From: Pseudooceanicola sp.
GTDB taxonomy: Bacteria > Pseudomonadota > Alphaproteobacteria > Rhodobacterales > Rhodobacteraceae
Reading direction: 5' to 3'
DNA length: 58,690 nucleotides
Assembly: GCF_029213205.1 (NCBI RefSeq)
Contig: NZ_JARGNH010000021.1
Location: forward strand, 1 to 58,690
This document shows, piece after piece, positions 11,155 to 19,704 of the stretch (its first letter is position 1; the number at the start of each line of letters is the position of its first letter). Under the pieces are notes generated by a model, which saw only the letters and a program-made list of their open reading frames with translations, did no database searches and was not told the origin of the DNA. Both the position numbers and the translations under genes were made by a program.

Positions 11155-12504
11155 ATGACAGCACATAATATCAGAGACTGGCTGCAGGCGCGTCCTGAGG
11201 TTGAATCGGTCTTTGCCTGTATCTGCGACCTGAACGGCGCGATGCGCGGCAAACGCCTGCCGATCGAAAAGGCCAAAGTGATCATGGACGGCGGGCTGCG
11301 GCTGCCGCTGTCGGTGCTGAGCGTCGACATCTGGGGCGAGGACATCGAAAACAACGAGTTGGTGTTCGAAACCGGCGATTCCGACGGCATCTGCGATTAC
11401 ACCGGGCGCCCCATTGTTCTGGTCAACTGGACCAGCCGTCCCTCGGCCTTGGTGATGTTCTGGATGAGCACCGAAGACGGCGTGCCGTTTCCGGGCGACC
11501 CGCGCCATGCGTTGTCGAATATCGTCGAGCGCTACAAGGCGCTTGGCCTGACACCGGTGGTGGCGACCGAGCTGGAATTCTATCTCTGTGACCCGAGCGA
11601 GGCACAGCCACAGCCGCCGTGCTCCCCGGTCACCGGCAAACGGCTGGATTCCGACGGCGCCTTGTCGCTGGATGAATTGCAGCATTTCGATGAATTCCTG
11701 AATGACGTCTATGACGCCTGTCACGAACAGGGGATTCCGGCGGATGCGGCGATTTCGGAAAACGGTGCCGGCCAGTTCGAGATCAACATGGTGCATGTCG
11801 CTGACCCGCTGCAGGCCGCCGATGACGCGGTGCTGTTCAAACGTCTGGTGCGCGGCATTGCCCGCAAGCACGGCATGGCGGCTACCTTTATGGCCAAGCC
11901 CTATGGCGATCGGTCTGGCAGCGGCTTTCACGTGCATTTCAGCCTGGTCGATGAAAACGGCGTCAACCTGTTTGACAATGGCGGCGACGAAGGCACGCCG
12001 ATGATGCTGAATGCCGTCGCCGGGCTGCTGGAAACCATGCAGGAAAACACCCTGACCTTTGCGCCGCATCAAAACTCCTACCGGCGTTTGCTGCCGGGGG
12101 CGCATGCGCCTACCAGCGTCGTCTGGGGTTATGAAAACCGCACCGCCGCAATCCGCATTCCCGGCGGCAGCCCCAAGGCCCGCCGGATCGAACACCGGGT
12201 CGCGGGCGCGGATGCCAACCCCTACCTGGTGCTCAGCAGCATCCTGGGCGGTGCCCTGGTCGGGATCGAGAACAAGATGGAGCCGATGGCCCCGATCGAA
12301 GGTGATGCCTATAGCCAGAAGCTGGACCATCTGCCGCTCGACTGGGCGACGGCCATTCAGTCGTTTCGCCGGGGCAAACACGTTCAGAACGTGTTTTCCA
12401 AACGGCTGCAAACCATGCTGGTCGAATGCAAGATGCAAGAGCTGAAACGGTTTGCGCGCTATGTGACCGATTTTGAATACGACAGCTATCTGGAAAGCGT
12501 GTGA
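11155..12504 (+). CDS. gamma-glutamylpolyamine synthetase (glutamine synthetase family)
   Basis: Probably ligates glutamate to a polyamine such as putrescine, the first step of the gamma-glutamylated polyamine route. The 449-residue protein has the glutamine synthetase catalytic landmarks: ELEFYL, ENGAGQFEIN, GSGFHVHFSL (the glutamate-binding histidine), APHQNSYRRL and NRTAAIRIPGG. It is about 20 residues shorter than GlnA and lacks the adenylylation-site loop of GSI-beta, as in PuuA/GlnT-type enzymes. An AAAGGGAG ribosome site precedes the ATG. The next gene, a DadA/PuuB-like oxidase, overlaps it by TGATG, which strongly supports the polyamine assignment over ammonia assimilation. The exact amine substrate cannot be told. 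Confidence 0.85.
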   Translation: MTAHNIRDWLQARPEVESVFACICDLNGAMRGKRLPIEKAKVIMDGGLRLPLSVLSVDIWGEDIENNELVFETGDSDGICDYTGRPIVLVNWTSRPSALVMFWMSTEDGVPFPGDPRHALSNIVERYKALGLTPVVATELEFYLCDPSEAQPQPPCSPVTGKRLDSDGALSLDELQHFDEFLNDVYDACHEQGIPADAAISENGAGQFEINMVHVADPLQAADDAVLFKRLVRGIARKHGMAATFMAKPYGDRSGSGFHVHFSLVDENGVNLFDNGGDEGTPMMLNAVAGLLETMQENTLTFAPHQNSYRRLLPGAHAPTSVVWGYENRTAAIRIPGGSPKARRIEHRVAGADANPYLVLSSILGGALVGIENKMEPMAPIEGDAYSQKLDHLPLDWATAIQSFRRGKHVQNVFSKRLQTMLVECKMQELKRFARYVTDFEYDSYLESV

Positions 12505-13814
12505 TGGCCATCGAAACATTCGCCCGCACCGGCACCACGAAACACACCAGCAGCTACTATGCCGCAAGCGCCAACCCCGCACCGGAGCGCCCGGCGCTGA
12601 AGGGCGATCAGCAGGTCGATATCTGTATTGTCGGGGCAGGGTATAGCGGGCTGTCCACCGGGCTCCATCTGGTTGAAAAGGGCTACAAGGTCGCCATCAT
12701 CGAAGGCGCGCGGGTCGGTTGGGGCGCCTCCGGGCGCAATGGCGGGCAGGTCGTCAACGGGCTGAACGCCAGCCTGCAGACAATCAGGAAACGCTATGGT
12801 CAGGACACCGCGAATTTCGCCGCCAGCCTGGTGCAGGAAGGCGGCGAGATCATTCGTGAACGGGTCGAGACCTATGACATTCACTGTGACCTGAAACCGG
12901 GCAATATCTTTACCGGCCTGACAGCCACCCATATGAAAGAACTTGAGGCCCGCCGCGCACTCTGGGCCAGCTACGGCATTCACAATCAGGACATGCTGGA
13001 CAAGACGCAGCTGCGTGCGCACATCGGCTCTGACCTCTATGCCGGTGGCATGATCGACCATAGCGGTGGCCATATGCACCCACTCAATCTGTGCCTGGGC
13101 GAGGCGGCGGCATTCGAACAACTGGGCGGGGTGATCCATGAACAATCCCCGGTCATTCATTGCGACACCGAGGCCCCACGACCTGTGGTGAAAACCGCGA
13201 ATGGCACGATGACCTGCGGCACGCTGGTGCTCTGCGGCAATGCCTATCTCGGCCATGTCGTTCCGGCCCTGACCGCCCGGGTGATGCCGGTCTCAACCCA
13301 GATGATGGCGACCGAACCGCTGGGCGATGACCGCGCCAACGCCCTGCTGCCCACCGACAAATGCGTCGAGGACGTGCGCTATATCCTCGATTATTTTCGC
13401 CTGACTGCGGACAAACGACTGATCTTTGGCGGCGGGACCGTCTATGGCGGCTCCAACCCTGCCGATGTCGTGGCCAAGCTGCGACCGGCGATGGAAAAGG
13501 TCTATCCAGCGTTGAAGGGGGTAAAGGTCGACTTCGCCTGGAACGGCAATTTCGCCCTGTCCTTCAGCCGGGTGCCGCAACTGGGGCGTTTGGGCGCGAA
13601 CACCTATTTCGCGCATGGCTATTCCGGCCACGGTGTCACCGGATCGCATACATTCGGCAAGATTCTGGCGCAGGCCATTGATGGTGACAAAACCCGCTTT
13701 GACGTGTTTGAAAGCGTGCCCTGGTATCCGTTCCCCGGCGGGCGGATGCTGCGCGTGCCCTATTCGATGGTCGGGTCCTGGTATTACGCCCTGCGGGATC
13801 GTCTCGGACTCTGA
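12504..13814 (+). CDS. FAD-dependent gamma-glutamylpolyamine oxidase-like protein
   Basis: A 436-residue flavoprotein of the DAO/PuuB family, likely oxidising gamma-glutamylputrescine or a related product. The dinucleotide fold is IVGAGYSGLSTGLHL (about residues 40-55), followed by WGASGRNGGQVVNGL, typical of PuuB/OrdL-like oxidases. The C-terminal FAD signature includes NTYFAHGYSGHGVTGSH. The ATG overlaps the upstream synthetase stop (TGATG). No gamma-glutamyl aldehyde dehydrogenase or hydrolase follows; instead the operon ends at a hairpin. Confidence 0.87.
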   Translation: MAIETFARTGTTKHTSSYYAASANPAPERPALKGDQQVDICIVGAGYSGLSTGLHLVEKGYKVAIIEGARVGWGASGRNGGQVVNGLNASLQTIRKRYGQDTANFAASLVQEGGEIIRERVETYDIHCDLKPGNIFTGLTATHMKELEARRALWASYGIHNQDMLDKTQLRAHIGSDLYAGGMIDHSGGHMHPLNLCLGEAAAFEQLGGVIHEQSPVIHCDTEAPRPVVKTANGTMTCGTLVLCGNAYLGHVVPALTARVMPVSTQMMATEPLGDDRANALLPTDKCVEDVRYILDYFRLTADKRLIFGGGTVYGGSNPADVVAKLRPAMEKVYPALKGVKVDFAWNGNFALSFSRVPQLGRLGANTYFAHGYSGHGVTGSHTFGKILAQAIDGDKTRFDVFESVPWYPFPGGRMLRVPYSMVGSWYYALRDRLGL

Positions 13815-13846
13815 GCCAGGCACTGAATATCGCAGGAAAAAGACAA

Positions 13847-13867
13847 GGCCCGGGGGTTTCCCGGGCC
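13847..13867. terminator. convergent hairpin terminator
   Basis: GGCCCGGG and CCCGGGCC form a perfect 8-bp stem with a 5-nt loop. On the minus strand the stem is followed by a T-rich run (TTGTCTTTTT), so it should terminate the six-gene minus operon ending at 13921. On plus it follows the polyamine oxidase gene, with a weaker T content downstream. Confidence 0.6.
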
Positions 13868-13920
13868 GTCCTCGTTGCGCCGCGACCTGATCAGCCTGCC
13901 ACGCAATCGGCAAGGACTTC

Positions 13921-14319
13921 TCAGGCCACGACTCTGGCGATCACGACTCCTGCCCAGGCCGAAAACCCGGTCAGGAGTCCGCCCCAAATCGTGTCAACGG
14001 CAACCTGCTGCACCGACCAGTCGCGCAGCGTGGCGTAGTTGGTGAATTCGTAGGTGCCATAGGCCATCAGCCCCAACAGCACCCCACCCACCAGCGCCGC
14101 AACCGGGTCGCCGCTGCGCAGCGCCGGAACCGAAACGAACCACAGAACCCCGGCGACATAGCCGAGATAGAACAGGGTCGCTGGCACGACACGAAACGGA
14201 TCGGCAAAAAGGTGGGCGACGTGGCGCTCGAACACCGGTTTGATCAACAGGCGCAGACCGATGGCATCGGCGGCAAAAAAGATCGCCACGGTGGAAATGT
14301 AGAGAACCAGAATTTTCAT
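13921..14319 (-). CDS. DUF2177 membrane protein
   Basis: A 132-residue integral membrane protein with four hydrophobic segments. Family landmarks are FFAADAIGLRLL near the N-terminus and GLMAYGTYEFTNYATLRDW, the conserved core of DUF2177. The ATG overlaps the upstream TspO-like gene by ATGA, and it is the last gene of the RpoE-facing operon. The biochemical role of the family is unknown; the neighbourhood points to membrane-lipid or photo-oxidative stress functions. Confidence 0.8.
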   Translation of the reverse strand: MKILVLYISTVAIFFAADAIGLRLLIKPVFERHVAHLFADPFRVVPATLFYLGYVAGVLWFVSVPALRSGDPVAALVGGVLLGLMAYGTYEFTNYATLRDWSVQQVAVDTIWGGLLTGFSAWAGVVIARVVA

Positions 14320-15062
14320 GAGGTCGCCCCTGTCCAAAGAGAGTGTCCGGCGCGCAGTGTCAGCGCCGTGATGCCAAGTGCCGCCAGCCCGATCACCGGA
14401 AGGTTCGGGGCAGGCAGGTTGCTGACGATGACCCCGATCAGCGCCCAGATGATCGCCACGGGATAGGCCCATTGGCGCGGTCGGGTCGATTGCACCGCCA
14501 ATGCGACCAGCAGAACGCCGCCAAGGCAGATCAGCGCCGCCGCTTGCGCCGACAGGATCGCATGGCCCGCCAGAGTGACGCCGATCGCCACGCCGGTCGC
14601 CGCCGTCAGCCAGCCGGCGTAGAGCGCGATGGGCCGGCCCAGCAGCCATGGCCGAGCTTCACCCGTGCGCAGCAACGCGACAATCGCGGCTGCCGCCATC
14701 ACCACGATCATCACGGTGGCCAGAAGCGGAGCTTCAGTCGCCGCCTTGATCCAGAACGCGCCGACGATCAGGCTGATCGCCAGGGGCAATCGCATCGCCT
14801 GCCAATCCGGATCATCCGCCGCGCGCCATAGCCCGTAACCGGCGCTGATGATCAGCCAGAGATAGATCACCCCCCAAATCGCAAACGCATAGCCGGCGGG
14901 CTGCACCGGCGGGTTCTCTTGTGGCACCGGAAACTGATCGGCTGCGAACCCGTTAAAGCCGTCGGTAAGCAGCGGTGACAGCACAAATGCCAATGTGGCG
15001 ACCAACACCACGCTCGCAAGTGCTCTGGGGCGCATGGCGCCGCCTTTCACAGAGTTGTTCAT
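14316..15062 (-). CDS. TspO/MBR-like tryptophan-rich membrane protein
   Basis: A 248-residue membrane protein with about seven hydrophobic helices. The segment QPAGYAFAIWGVIYLWLI resembles the TspO/MBR family core, although the protein is longer than classical TspO (about 160 residues). I use the start at 15062, which overlaps the SDR stop by ATGA; a methionine 27 nt later (MRPRALASV) is an alternative. TspO proteins bind tetrapyrroles and steroids and are linked to oxidative stress in related bacteria, which fits an RpoE-controlled operon. The specific ligand is unknown. Confidence 0.7.
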   Translation of the reverse strand: MNNSVKGGAMRPRALASVVLVATLAFVLSPLLTDGFNGFAADQFPVPQENPPVQPAGYAFAIWGVIYLWLIISAGYGLWRAADDPDWQAMRLPLAISLIVGAFWIKAATEAPLLATVMIVVMAAAAIVALLRTGEARPWLLGRPIALYAGWLTAATGVAIGVTLAGHAILSAQAAALICLGGVLLVALAVQSTRPRQWAYPVAIIWALIGVIVSNLPAPNLPVIGLAALGITALTLRAGHSLWTGATS

Positions 15063-15796
15063 CGGGTCAACCGGCGCGTCAGGGGCAGGGCGGCCCAATA
15101 GGGCAGGGCGCTCAACAGTTTCAGCGCATAGGTCAGGCGGCGTGGGAAATGCACCTCGAAACGCCGCTTGTCGAGGCCCTTGATGATGGCACGCGCGGCG
15201 ATCTCGGGCGTGACCATCGCGGGCATGGTGAAGGCGTTGCGCTGGGTCAGCCTGGTGTCGACAAATCCCGGAGAGATCAGTCGCACATCATAGCGCCCCG
15301 CCAGTTCTGCGTGCAACGATTGCGCCAGATTGATCACCCCGGCCTTGGTCGCCGAATAAATCTGCCCCTGCGGCAGGCCGATATAGCCCGCAACCGAGCC
15401 GCACAGCGCCAATTGACCACCAGTCCGCAGCAGGGGCGGCGCGATCTGGGCGATGTGAAAGCTGCCAGTCAGGTTGACCGTGACGATCTGCGCGGCGGTT
15501 TCCGGGTTCAGCGCCGCAATCTTGCCCGGATCATACATCGCCGCCAGATGCAGCACCCGATCCAGCGGCCCGATCCGGGCGATCTGTGCGGCGGCAGCGA
15601 CAAGGCTCTCGCGGTTGCTGACATCCAGCGGCAGGGCCAGATGCGCGGGGCCGAGGCTGGCGGCCAGGTCCTCCAGCCGTTCGGCGGAGCGTGCCGACAG
15701 GATCAGCCGCGCCCCGCGCTGCGCCCAGTCGCGCGCCAGGGCCGCACCGATGCCGTCGCTGGCCCCGATGATCCAGATGGTTTCCGCCTCAGGCAT
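15059..15796 (-). CDS. short-chain dehydrogenase/reductase in RpoE-facing operon
   Basis: A 245-residue NAD(P)-dependent oxidoreductase. The cofactor motif is GASDGIG (about residues 11-17), and the catalytic Ser-Tyr-Lys set is visible in CGSVAGYIGLPQGQIYSATKAG. The C-terminus is basic and hydrophobic (ALKLLSALPYWAALPLTRRL), suggesting membrane association. It overlaps the methyltransferase gene by 8 nt and the TspO-like gene by 4 nt. An SDR is also present in the RpoE-regulated gene set of Rhodobacter sphaeroides, as I recall. The substrate is unknown. Confidence 0.82.
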   Translation of the reverse strand: MPEAETIWIIGASDGIGAALARDWAQRGARLILSARSAERLEDLAASLGPAHLALPLDVSNRESLVAAAAQIARIGPLDRVLHLAAMYDPGKIAALNPETAAQIVTVNLTGSFHIAQIAPPLLRTGGQLALCGSVAGYIGLPQGQIYSATKAGVINLAQSLHAELAGRYDVRLISPGFVDTRLTQRNAFTMPAMVTPEIAARAIIKGLDKRRFEVHFPRRLTYALKLLSALPYWAALPLTRRLTR

Positions 15797-16946
15797 GGGT
15801 CAGTTCGACCTGAACCACATCGGTTTGACCGGCGGCAAAGGAGGCCGCGCAGATGCCAAGGTAATAGCGCCAGTTGCGCAGGAAACCTTCGTCATATCCG
15901 AGGCGGCGAATACGATCCGCTTGCTGGTCAAGCCGGTCGCCCCAAATGGCGCAGGTGCGGGAATAATCGGCGCCAAAGGCATGGCTGTCCCTGACTGTCA
16001 GACCGGCGCGCCGCGCCTGTTCGGCAATCACCGCATTGGACAGCAACATGCCGCCGGGAAAGGTATAGTGACGGATATAGTCCGAGCTGCGCCTGTAGGT
16101 GTCGAAATAGCCATCCGGAACGGTTATCGCCTGGATCATTGCGCGCCCGTGCTCGGCCAGACGCGATTTCAGCGTCGCGAAATAGGTCGGCCAATAGTCC
16201 TCTCCGACCGCCTCGATCATCTCGATCGAGACGATGCTGTCGAATTTCCCGCTGCTCTTGCGATAATCCTGGAGCCGGATATCGGCCCGCCCGTCGAGTC
16301 GCGCGTCGGCATAGCCTTTCTGGCTGGGCGAGATGGTCAAGCCGGTGACATCGTGCCCTGAATCCGCCGCCCGTTCGGCGAAGCCACCCCAGCCACAGCC
16401 GATTTCAAGCACCCTTTCACCAGCGCCCAACCGCTGCAATATCCGGTCGTATTTGCGGTTCTGCGCCCGGTGCAGGTCATGATCGCCGGGGGCAAACATG
16501 GCCGAGGAATAGGTCATGCTCTCGTCCAGCCACAGCTGATAGAATTCATTGCCGACGTCGTAATGGGCGCGGATATTGCGCGCCGCGCCGCGGGTGGAAT
16601 TGGCCCGCATCAACCGGTTCACCACGCGAAATTTCACAGAATTCCAGAACCCCGCATAGGCATAACCGCGAAACTCATCGAGGTTTTTCAGCGCGACCTC
16701 AGTCAGATCGGCAATCGAGGGGGTCTCCCACAGGCCCGCGACATAGGTTTCGCCCAGCCCGATATCACCGCGCCCGGCAATCGCGCTGATCACCGACCAG
16801 TCGTAAATCTGCATCTCGGCGCTGGGGCTGCCCTGGCCAAAATCATAGACCTCGCCTTCGGGCGTGCGCAGGCGCAGGCTGCCGATGCGGATTTGGCCAC
16901 AGGTTTCAAGAAAATCATGCTTCACACGTTTTGTCAGGAACAGCAT
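15789..16946 (-). CDS. Cfa-like SAM-dependent fatty-acyl methyltransferase
   Basis: A 385-residue member of the cyclopropane-fatty-acid synthase family, acting on unsaturated acyl chains of membrane phospholipids. The SAM-binding motif is VLEIGCGWGGFAE (about residues 180-192), followed by GLTISPSQ and SIEMIEAVGEDYW, all standard for the family. In Rhodobacter a Cfa-like methylase controlled by RpoE (called UfaM in furan fatty-acid work) methylates vaccenoyl chains. This protein, next to a FAD oxidoreductase of UfaD type and facing rpoE, is a candidate for that role; classical cyclopropanation is the alternative. TGATG overlap with the DUF1365 gene. Confidence 0.85.
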   Translation of the reverse strand: MLFLTKRVKHDFLETCGQIRIGSLRLRTPEGEVYDFGQGSPSAEMQIYDWSVISAIAGRGDIGLGETYVAGLWETPSIADLTEVALKNLDEFRGYAYAGFWNSVKFRVVNRLMRANSTRGAARNIRAHYDVGNEFYQLWLDESMTYSSAMFAPGDHDLHRAQNRKYDRILQRLGAGERVLEIGCGWGGFAERAADSGHDVTGLTISPSQKGYADARLDGRADIRLQDYRKSSGKFDSIVSIEMIEAVGEDYWPTYFATLKSRLAEHGRAMIQAITVPDGYFDTYRRSSDYIRHYTFPGGMLLSNAVIAEQARRAGLTVRDSHAFGADYSRTCAIWGDRLDQQADRIRRLGYDEGFLRNWRYYLGICAASFAAGQTDVVQVELTHA

Positions 16947-17701
16947 CAGGTCACCTCGCTGCTGGGTGGGGATGGACGGGTGCGGTATTTCGCCCCCTTC
17001 AGTTTCAGGCGCAGGGCCTGCCAGTAGATAAGGATGATGGTGCGCAGCGCCCCCAGCGGGCGACGCAGGCTGGCACGCAAAAGCCCGGCATTGGTCAGGG
17101 CCATGCGCTTGCCCGATAGGGTCGCGACAACACCTTCATCACCGTTACGGTGTAAAATCCGAATGATAATCCGATCGCTGCGAATATCAAAGCTGAACTC
17201 GTAGCTGCCTTTGACCTGCTGAAACGGCGACACATGCAGGGATTTGGCGGTGGTGATCCGGGTATCCTTGGTGATGGGGGCGAAATCGGGCTGGTGGCAG
17301 AGATAGGAATGGCGGTCGCCAAAGGGGGTCGAGACCTCGGCAATCACCGCGATCAGCGCGTCGCCTTGCAGCGCCAGCCAGAAGCTCACCGGATTGAACA
17401 CATAGCCGAGAAAGCGGGGCTGGGTGAGCAGCCTCAGGTCCAGCGCCCGATCCGCCAGCCCGTTTGCCGCCAGCACCGCGCGCGCCCAATCCGGCCCGCG
17501 CCCGGCTTTCATCGGGCCGCCATGGTCGCGATCATGCACCGATGCCAGGTTGAACCGGTTGCGCGAAAAGAGGAGGGGCCGGGTCAGCATCGCTTCAGGG
17601 TCGATCAGCACATAATCCACCCCATAGCGAAACCGGTGGCGGATCGCGCCGCGCCGGAGGTGGGTCGTGATGCCTGCGATATGCTCCGGGCTGTGGGTCA
17701 T
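16946..17701 (-). CDS. DUF1365 family protein
   Basis: A 251-residue protein of the DUF1365 family, typically found between a FAD oxidoreductase and a Cfa-like methyltransferase. Landmarks are HRFRYGVDYVLIDP near the N-terminus, LLTQPRFLGYVFNPVSFWL in the centre and LHVSPFQ later. I place the start at MTHSPEHIAG, whose ATG overlaps the oxidoreductase stop (ATGA). No enzymatic motif is evident. The conserved linkage implies a role in the same lipid modification. Confidence 0.88.
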   Translation of the reverse strand: MTHSPEHIAGITTHLRRGAIRHRFRYGVDYVLIDPEAMLTRPLLFSRNRFNLASVHDRDHGGPMKAGRGPDWARAVLAANGLADRALDLRLLTQPRFLGYVFNPVSFWLALQGDALIAVIAEVSTPFGDRHSYLCHQPDFAPITKDTRITTAKSLHVSPFQQVKGSYEFSFDIRSDRIIIRILHRNGDEGVVATLSGKRMALTNAGLLRASLRRPLGALRTIILIYWQALRLKLKGAKYRTRPSPPSSEVT

Positions 17702-18978
17702 GCAAACTGGCGCTCCATCAGCCGCGCGATGCGGGCGGCGCTGGCAAAGCCGTCTTCGTGGAAACCGTGGCGGGTATAGGCCCCGGCAAACCATGTGTTG
17801 TTCCGACCCTGGATCGCGGTCAGCTGGCGCTGCGCCGCCAGCGCTGGGGCATCAAAGATCGGATGGCGAAATGTCTTTTGGTCATAGATCAGGTGATCCG
17901 GCACCGCGCGCGACGGGTTGAGCGAGACAAACAGAGGGTCCTGCTCGGGAATGTTCTGCAACCGGTTCATCCAGTAGGTGACGCCGATGGCGGGTTCGGG
18001 GCGGGTGGTGTCGGCCTTGTAGACCCAGCTGGACCAGACCGCGCGGCGCTGTGGCATCTGGCTGGTGTCGCGATGCAGGATCATCTGGTTGTCCTGAAAC
18101 CGGAGCGCCGAAAGCGCGGCGCTTTCCTGTGCTGTGGGCCGGGCCAGCAGGCGCAACGCCTGATCGGAATGACAGGCAAAGATCACCTGATCAAACGGTT
18201 CAAGCGGCCCCGCAGTGCTGTGCACCCGACTTTTCTGCCCGTCCCGGGTGACGCTTTTCACCGGGGTCGCGGTGCGGATCGCCACGCCACGCCCGCGCAG
18301 GTAATGCGCCAGCCGCCGCACATATTCGACGCTGCCGCCATCCACCGTCCACCACTGGTGCTGTCCCGACGGGCTGAGCAAGGCGTGGTTGCGAAAGAAC
18401 TGCACCAGGGCGTGCGCCGGAAAGCCACGAATTTCGGCGGGCGGGGTCGACCAGATCGCCCCGCACAGGGGCATCAGGTAAAAATGCTGGAACCAATCGC
18501 CCAGCTTCAGATCGCGCATCAACTCGCCGATTGTGGCGCTTTCATCCCTGGCCAGCGCCTCGGCCCGGTCATTGAAGCGCAGGATGTCGCGCACCATCCG
18601 GGCAAAGCCGGGGCGCAACAGGTTGCGCCGCTGCGCGGTCAAGGCGCGCAGATCGCGCAGCCCGTATTCGATTTGTCCGTCATTGATCGAGGCGCCAAAG
18701 CTCATGTCGCTTTTCGCCACCGGCACGTCGAGGTCCTGAAACATCCGGGTCAGATGTGGGTAATTGGCATAGTTGAAAACGATGAACCCGGTATCGACCG
18801 GTTGATTGCCATTGCGCCCGGCCATCACGGTGCGGGCGTGCCCGCCCAGATCGGGTGCGGCCTCGAACAATGTCACCGCATGGTGCGGGGCCAGCAGATA
18901 GGCGGCGGCAAGCCCGGATATGCCGCCACCGATGACGGCAATGCGTTGCGGGCGGATTGGGGGGGCATCAAATGACAT
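17698..18978 (-). CDS. FAD-dependent oxidoreductase (amine-oxidase fold, UfaD-like)
   Basis: A 426-residue flavoprotein, first gene of the six-gene operon. The FAD-binding motif is IAVIGGGISGLAAAYLL (residues about 13-29), then FEAAPDLGGHARTV; the C-terminal FAD contact region includes NTWFAGAYTRHGFHEDG. In Rhodobacter sphaeroides the corresponding RpoE-regulated gene product is reported to desaturate methylated fatty acids on the way to furan fatty acids (UfaD). Assignment here is by family, operon and promoter. The ATG is about 26 nt below the -10 of the mirror-image ECF promoter. Confidence 0.85.
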   Translation of the reverse strand: MSFDAPPIRPQRIAVIGGGISGLAAAYLLAPHHAVTLFEAAPDLGGHARTVMAGRNGNQPVDTGFIVFNYANYPHLTRMFQDLDVPVAKSDMSFGASINDGQIEYGLRDLRALTAQRRNLLRPGFARMVRDILRFNDRAEALARDESATIGELMRDLKLGDWFQHFYLMPLCGAIWSTPPAEIRGFPAHALVQFFRNHALLSPSGQHQWWTVDGGSVEYVRRLAHYLRGRGVAIRTATPVKSVTRDGQKSRVHSTAGPLEPFDQVIFACHSDQALRLLARPTAQESAALSALRFQDNQMILHRDTSQMPQRRAVWSSWVYKADTTRPEPAIGVTYWMNRLQNIPEQDPLFVSLNPSRAVPDHLIYDQKTFRHPIFDAPALAAQRQLTAIQGRNNTWFAGAYTRHGFHEDGFASAARIARLMERQFA

Positions 18979-19003
18979 TCTGGCTCCGGTCGACTGTTTG
19001 AAA

Positions 19004-19066
19004 GGATTACGTCGCGAGAAAGAAATTGGATCAAAATGATCCAGGTTCCCCCGGTGCCCGTATCGG
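19004..19066. promoter_or_regulatory. divergent ECF (RpoE-type) promoters sharing a palindrome
   Basis: The perfect inverted repeat TGGATCA-AAA-TGATCCA (19027-19043) contains a TGATCC -35 element on each strand. On plus, TGATCC (19037-19042) is followed by 18 nt and TATCGG (19061-19066). On minus, TGATCC (19033-19028) is followed by 18 nt and TAATCC (19009-19004). TGATCC with about 18 nt spacing is the known -35 pattern of ChrR-controlled RpoE. The two promoters drive rpoE-chrR and the lipid operon in opposite directions. Confidence 0.72.
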
Positions 19067-19145
19067 GGCTATGTTGACAGCGAACCTTGATATTGATCCA
19101 GCCGACCGGCAGCCTGTCACAGGGTTGCGAAAGGACAAAGCTCCG

Positions 19146-19703
19146 TTGACACAGCCCCCCCCTCAGGTCTCGGCGCAGACGACATGGATGCTGGCGGTGC
19201 GGGACCAACGTGACCGGGACGCCTTTGCCGCGCTGTTTGATCATTTCGCCCCGCGCCTCAAGGGATTCATCATGCGGTCAGGCACCGGGTCGGGGCAGGC
19301 CGAGGAAATCGTTCAAGAGGTCATGCTGACAGTCTGGCGCAAGGCCGGTCAGTTCGACCCGGCCCGGGCGCAGGTCTCGGCCTGGGTCTATCAAATCGCG
19401 CGCAATCGCCAGATCGATGTGATCCGCAAGGAAAACCGGCCGCTGCCCGAGGAACTGGGCGAAGCGCCCGAGGCCGAGCCGGATGCCAGTCAGGTGCTGG
19501 CCCTCGAACAAGAGGCTGCACAATTGCAACAGGCGTTGGCGCGGTTGAAACCCGACCAGCGCGAAATCATCGAAAGAGCCTACCTGGGCGAGCTTACCCA
19601 TCAAGAGATCAGCACCCAGACCGGCCTGCCGCTCGGCACGATCAAATCACGGATCCGTCTGGGTCTGGAGCGATTGCGCCATGAGTTGAAGGAACTGCGT
19701 TAA
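19146..19703 (+). CDS. rpoE: ECF sigma factor RpoE (ECF11, singlet-oxygen type)
   Basis: Directs transcription of photo-oxidative stress genes when released by ChrR. Sigma region 2 runs through FAALFDHFAPRLKGF and VWRKAGQFDPARAQVSAWVYQIARNRQID, and region 4 ends in GLPLGTIKSRIRLGLERLRHEL. I place the start at the TTG of 19146 because AAAGGA lies 10 nt upstream (19130-19135), the length (185 residues) suits the family, and the promoter -10 at 19061-19066 would exclude the ATG at 19026 and leave almost no leader for the one at 19071. It is autoregulated by the palindromic promoter and followed after 1 nt by chrR. Confidence 0.88.
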   Translation: MTQPPPQVSAQTTWMLAVRDQRDRDAFAALFDHFAPRLKGFIMRSGTGSGQAEEIVQEVMLTVWRKAGQFDPARAQVSAWVYQIARNRQIDVIRKENRPLPEELGEAPEAEPDASQVLALEQEAAQLQQALARLKPDQREIIERAYLGELTHQEISTQTGLPLGTIKSRIRLGLERLRHELKELR

Positions 19704-19704
19704 G

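Noticed and set aside
19086-19099. TTGATATTGATCCA, resembling an FNR box
   Set aside because: Only partly symmetric, downstream of the ECF promoter and in the rpoE leader. It lacks a promoter at the right distance.
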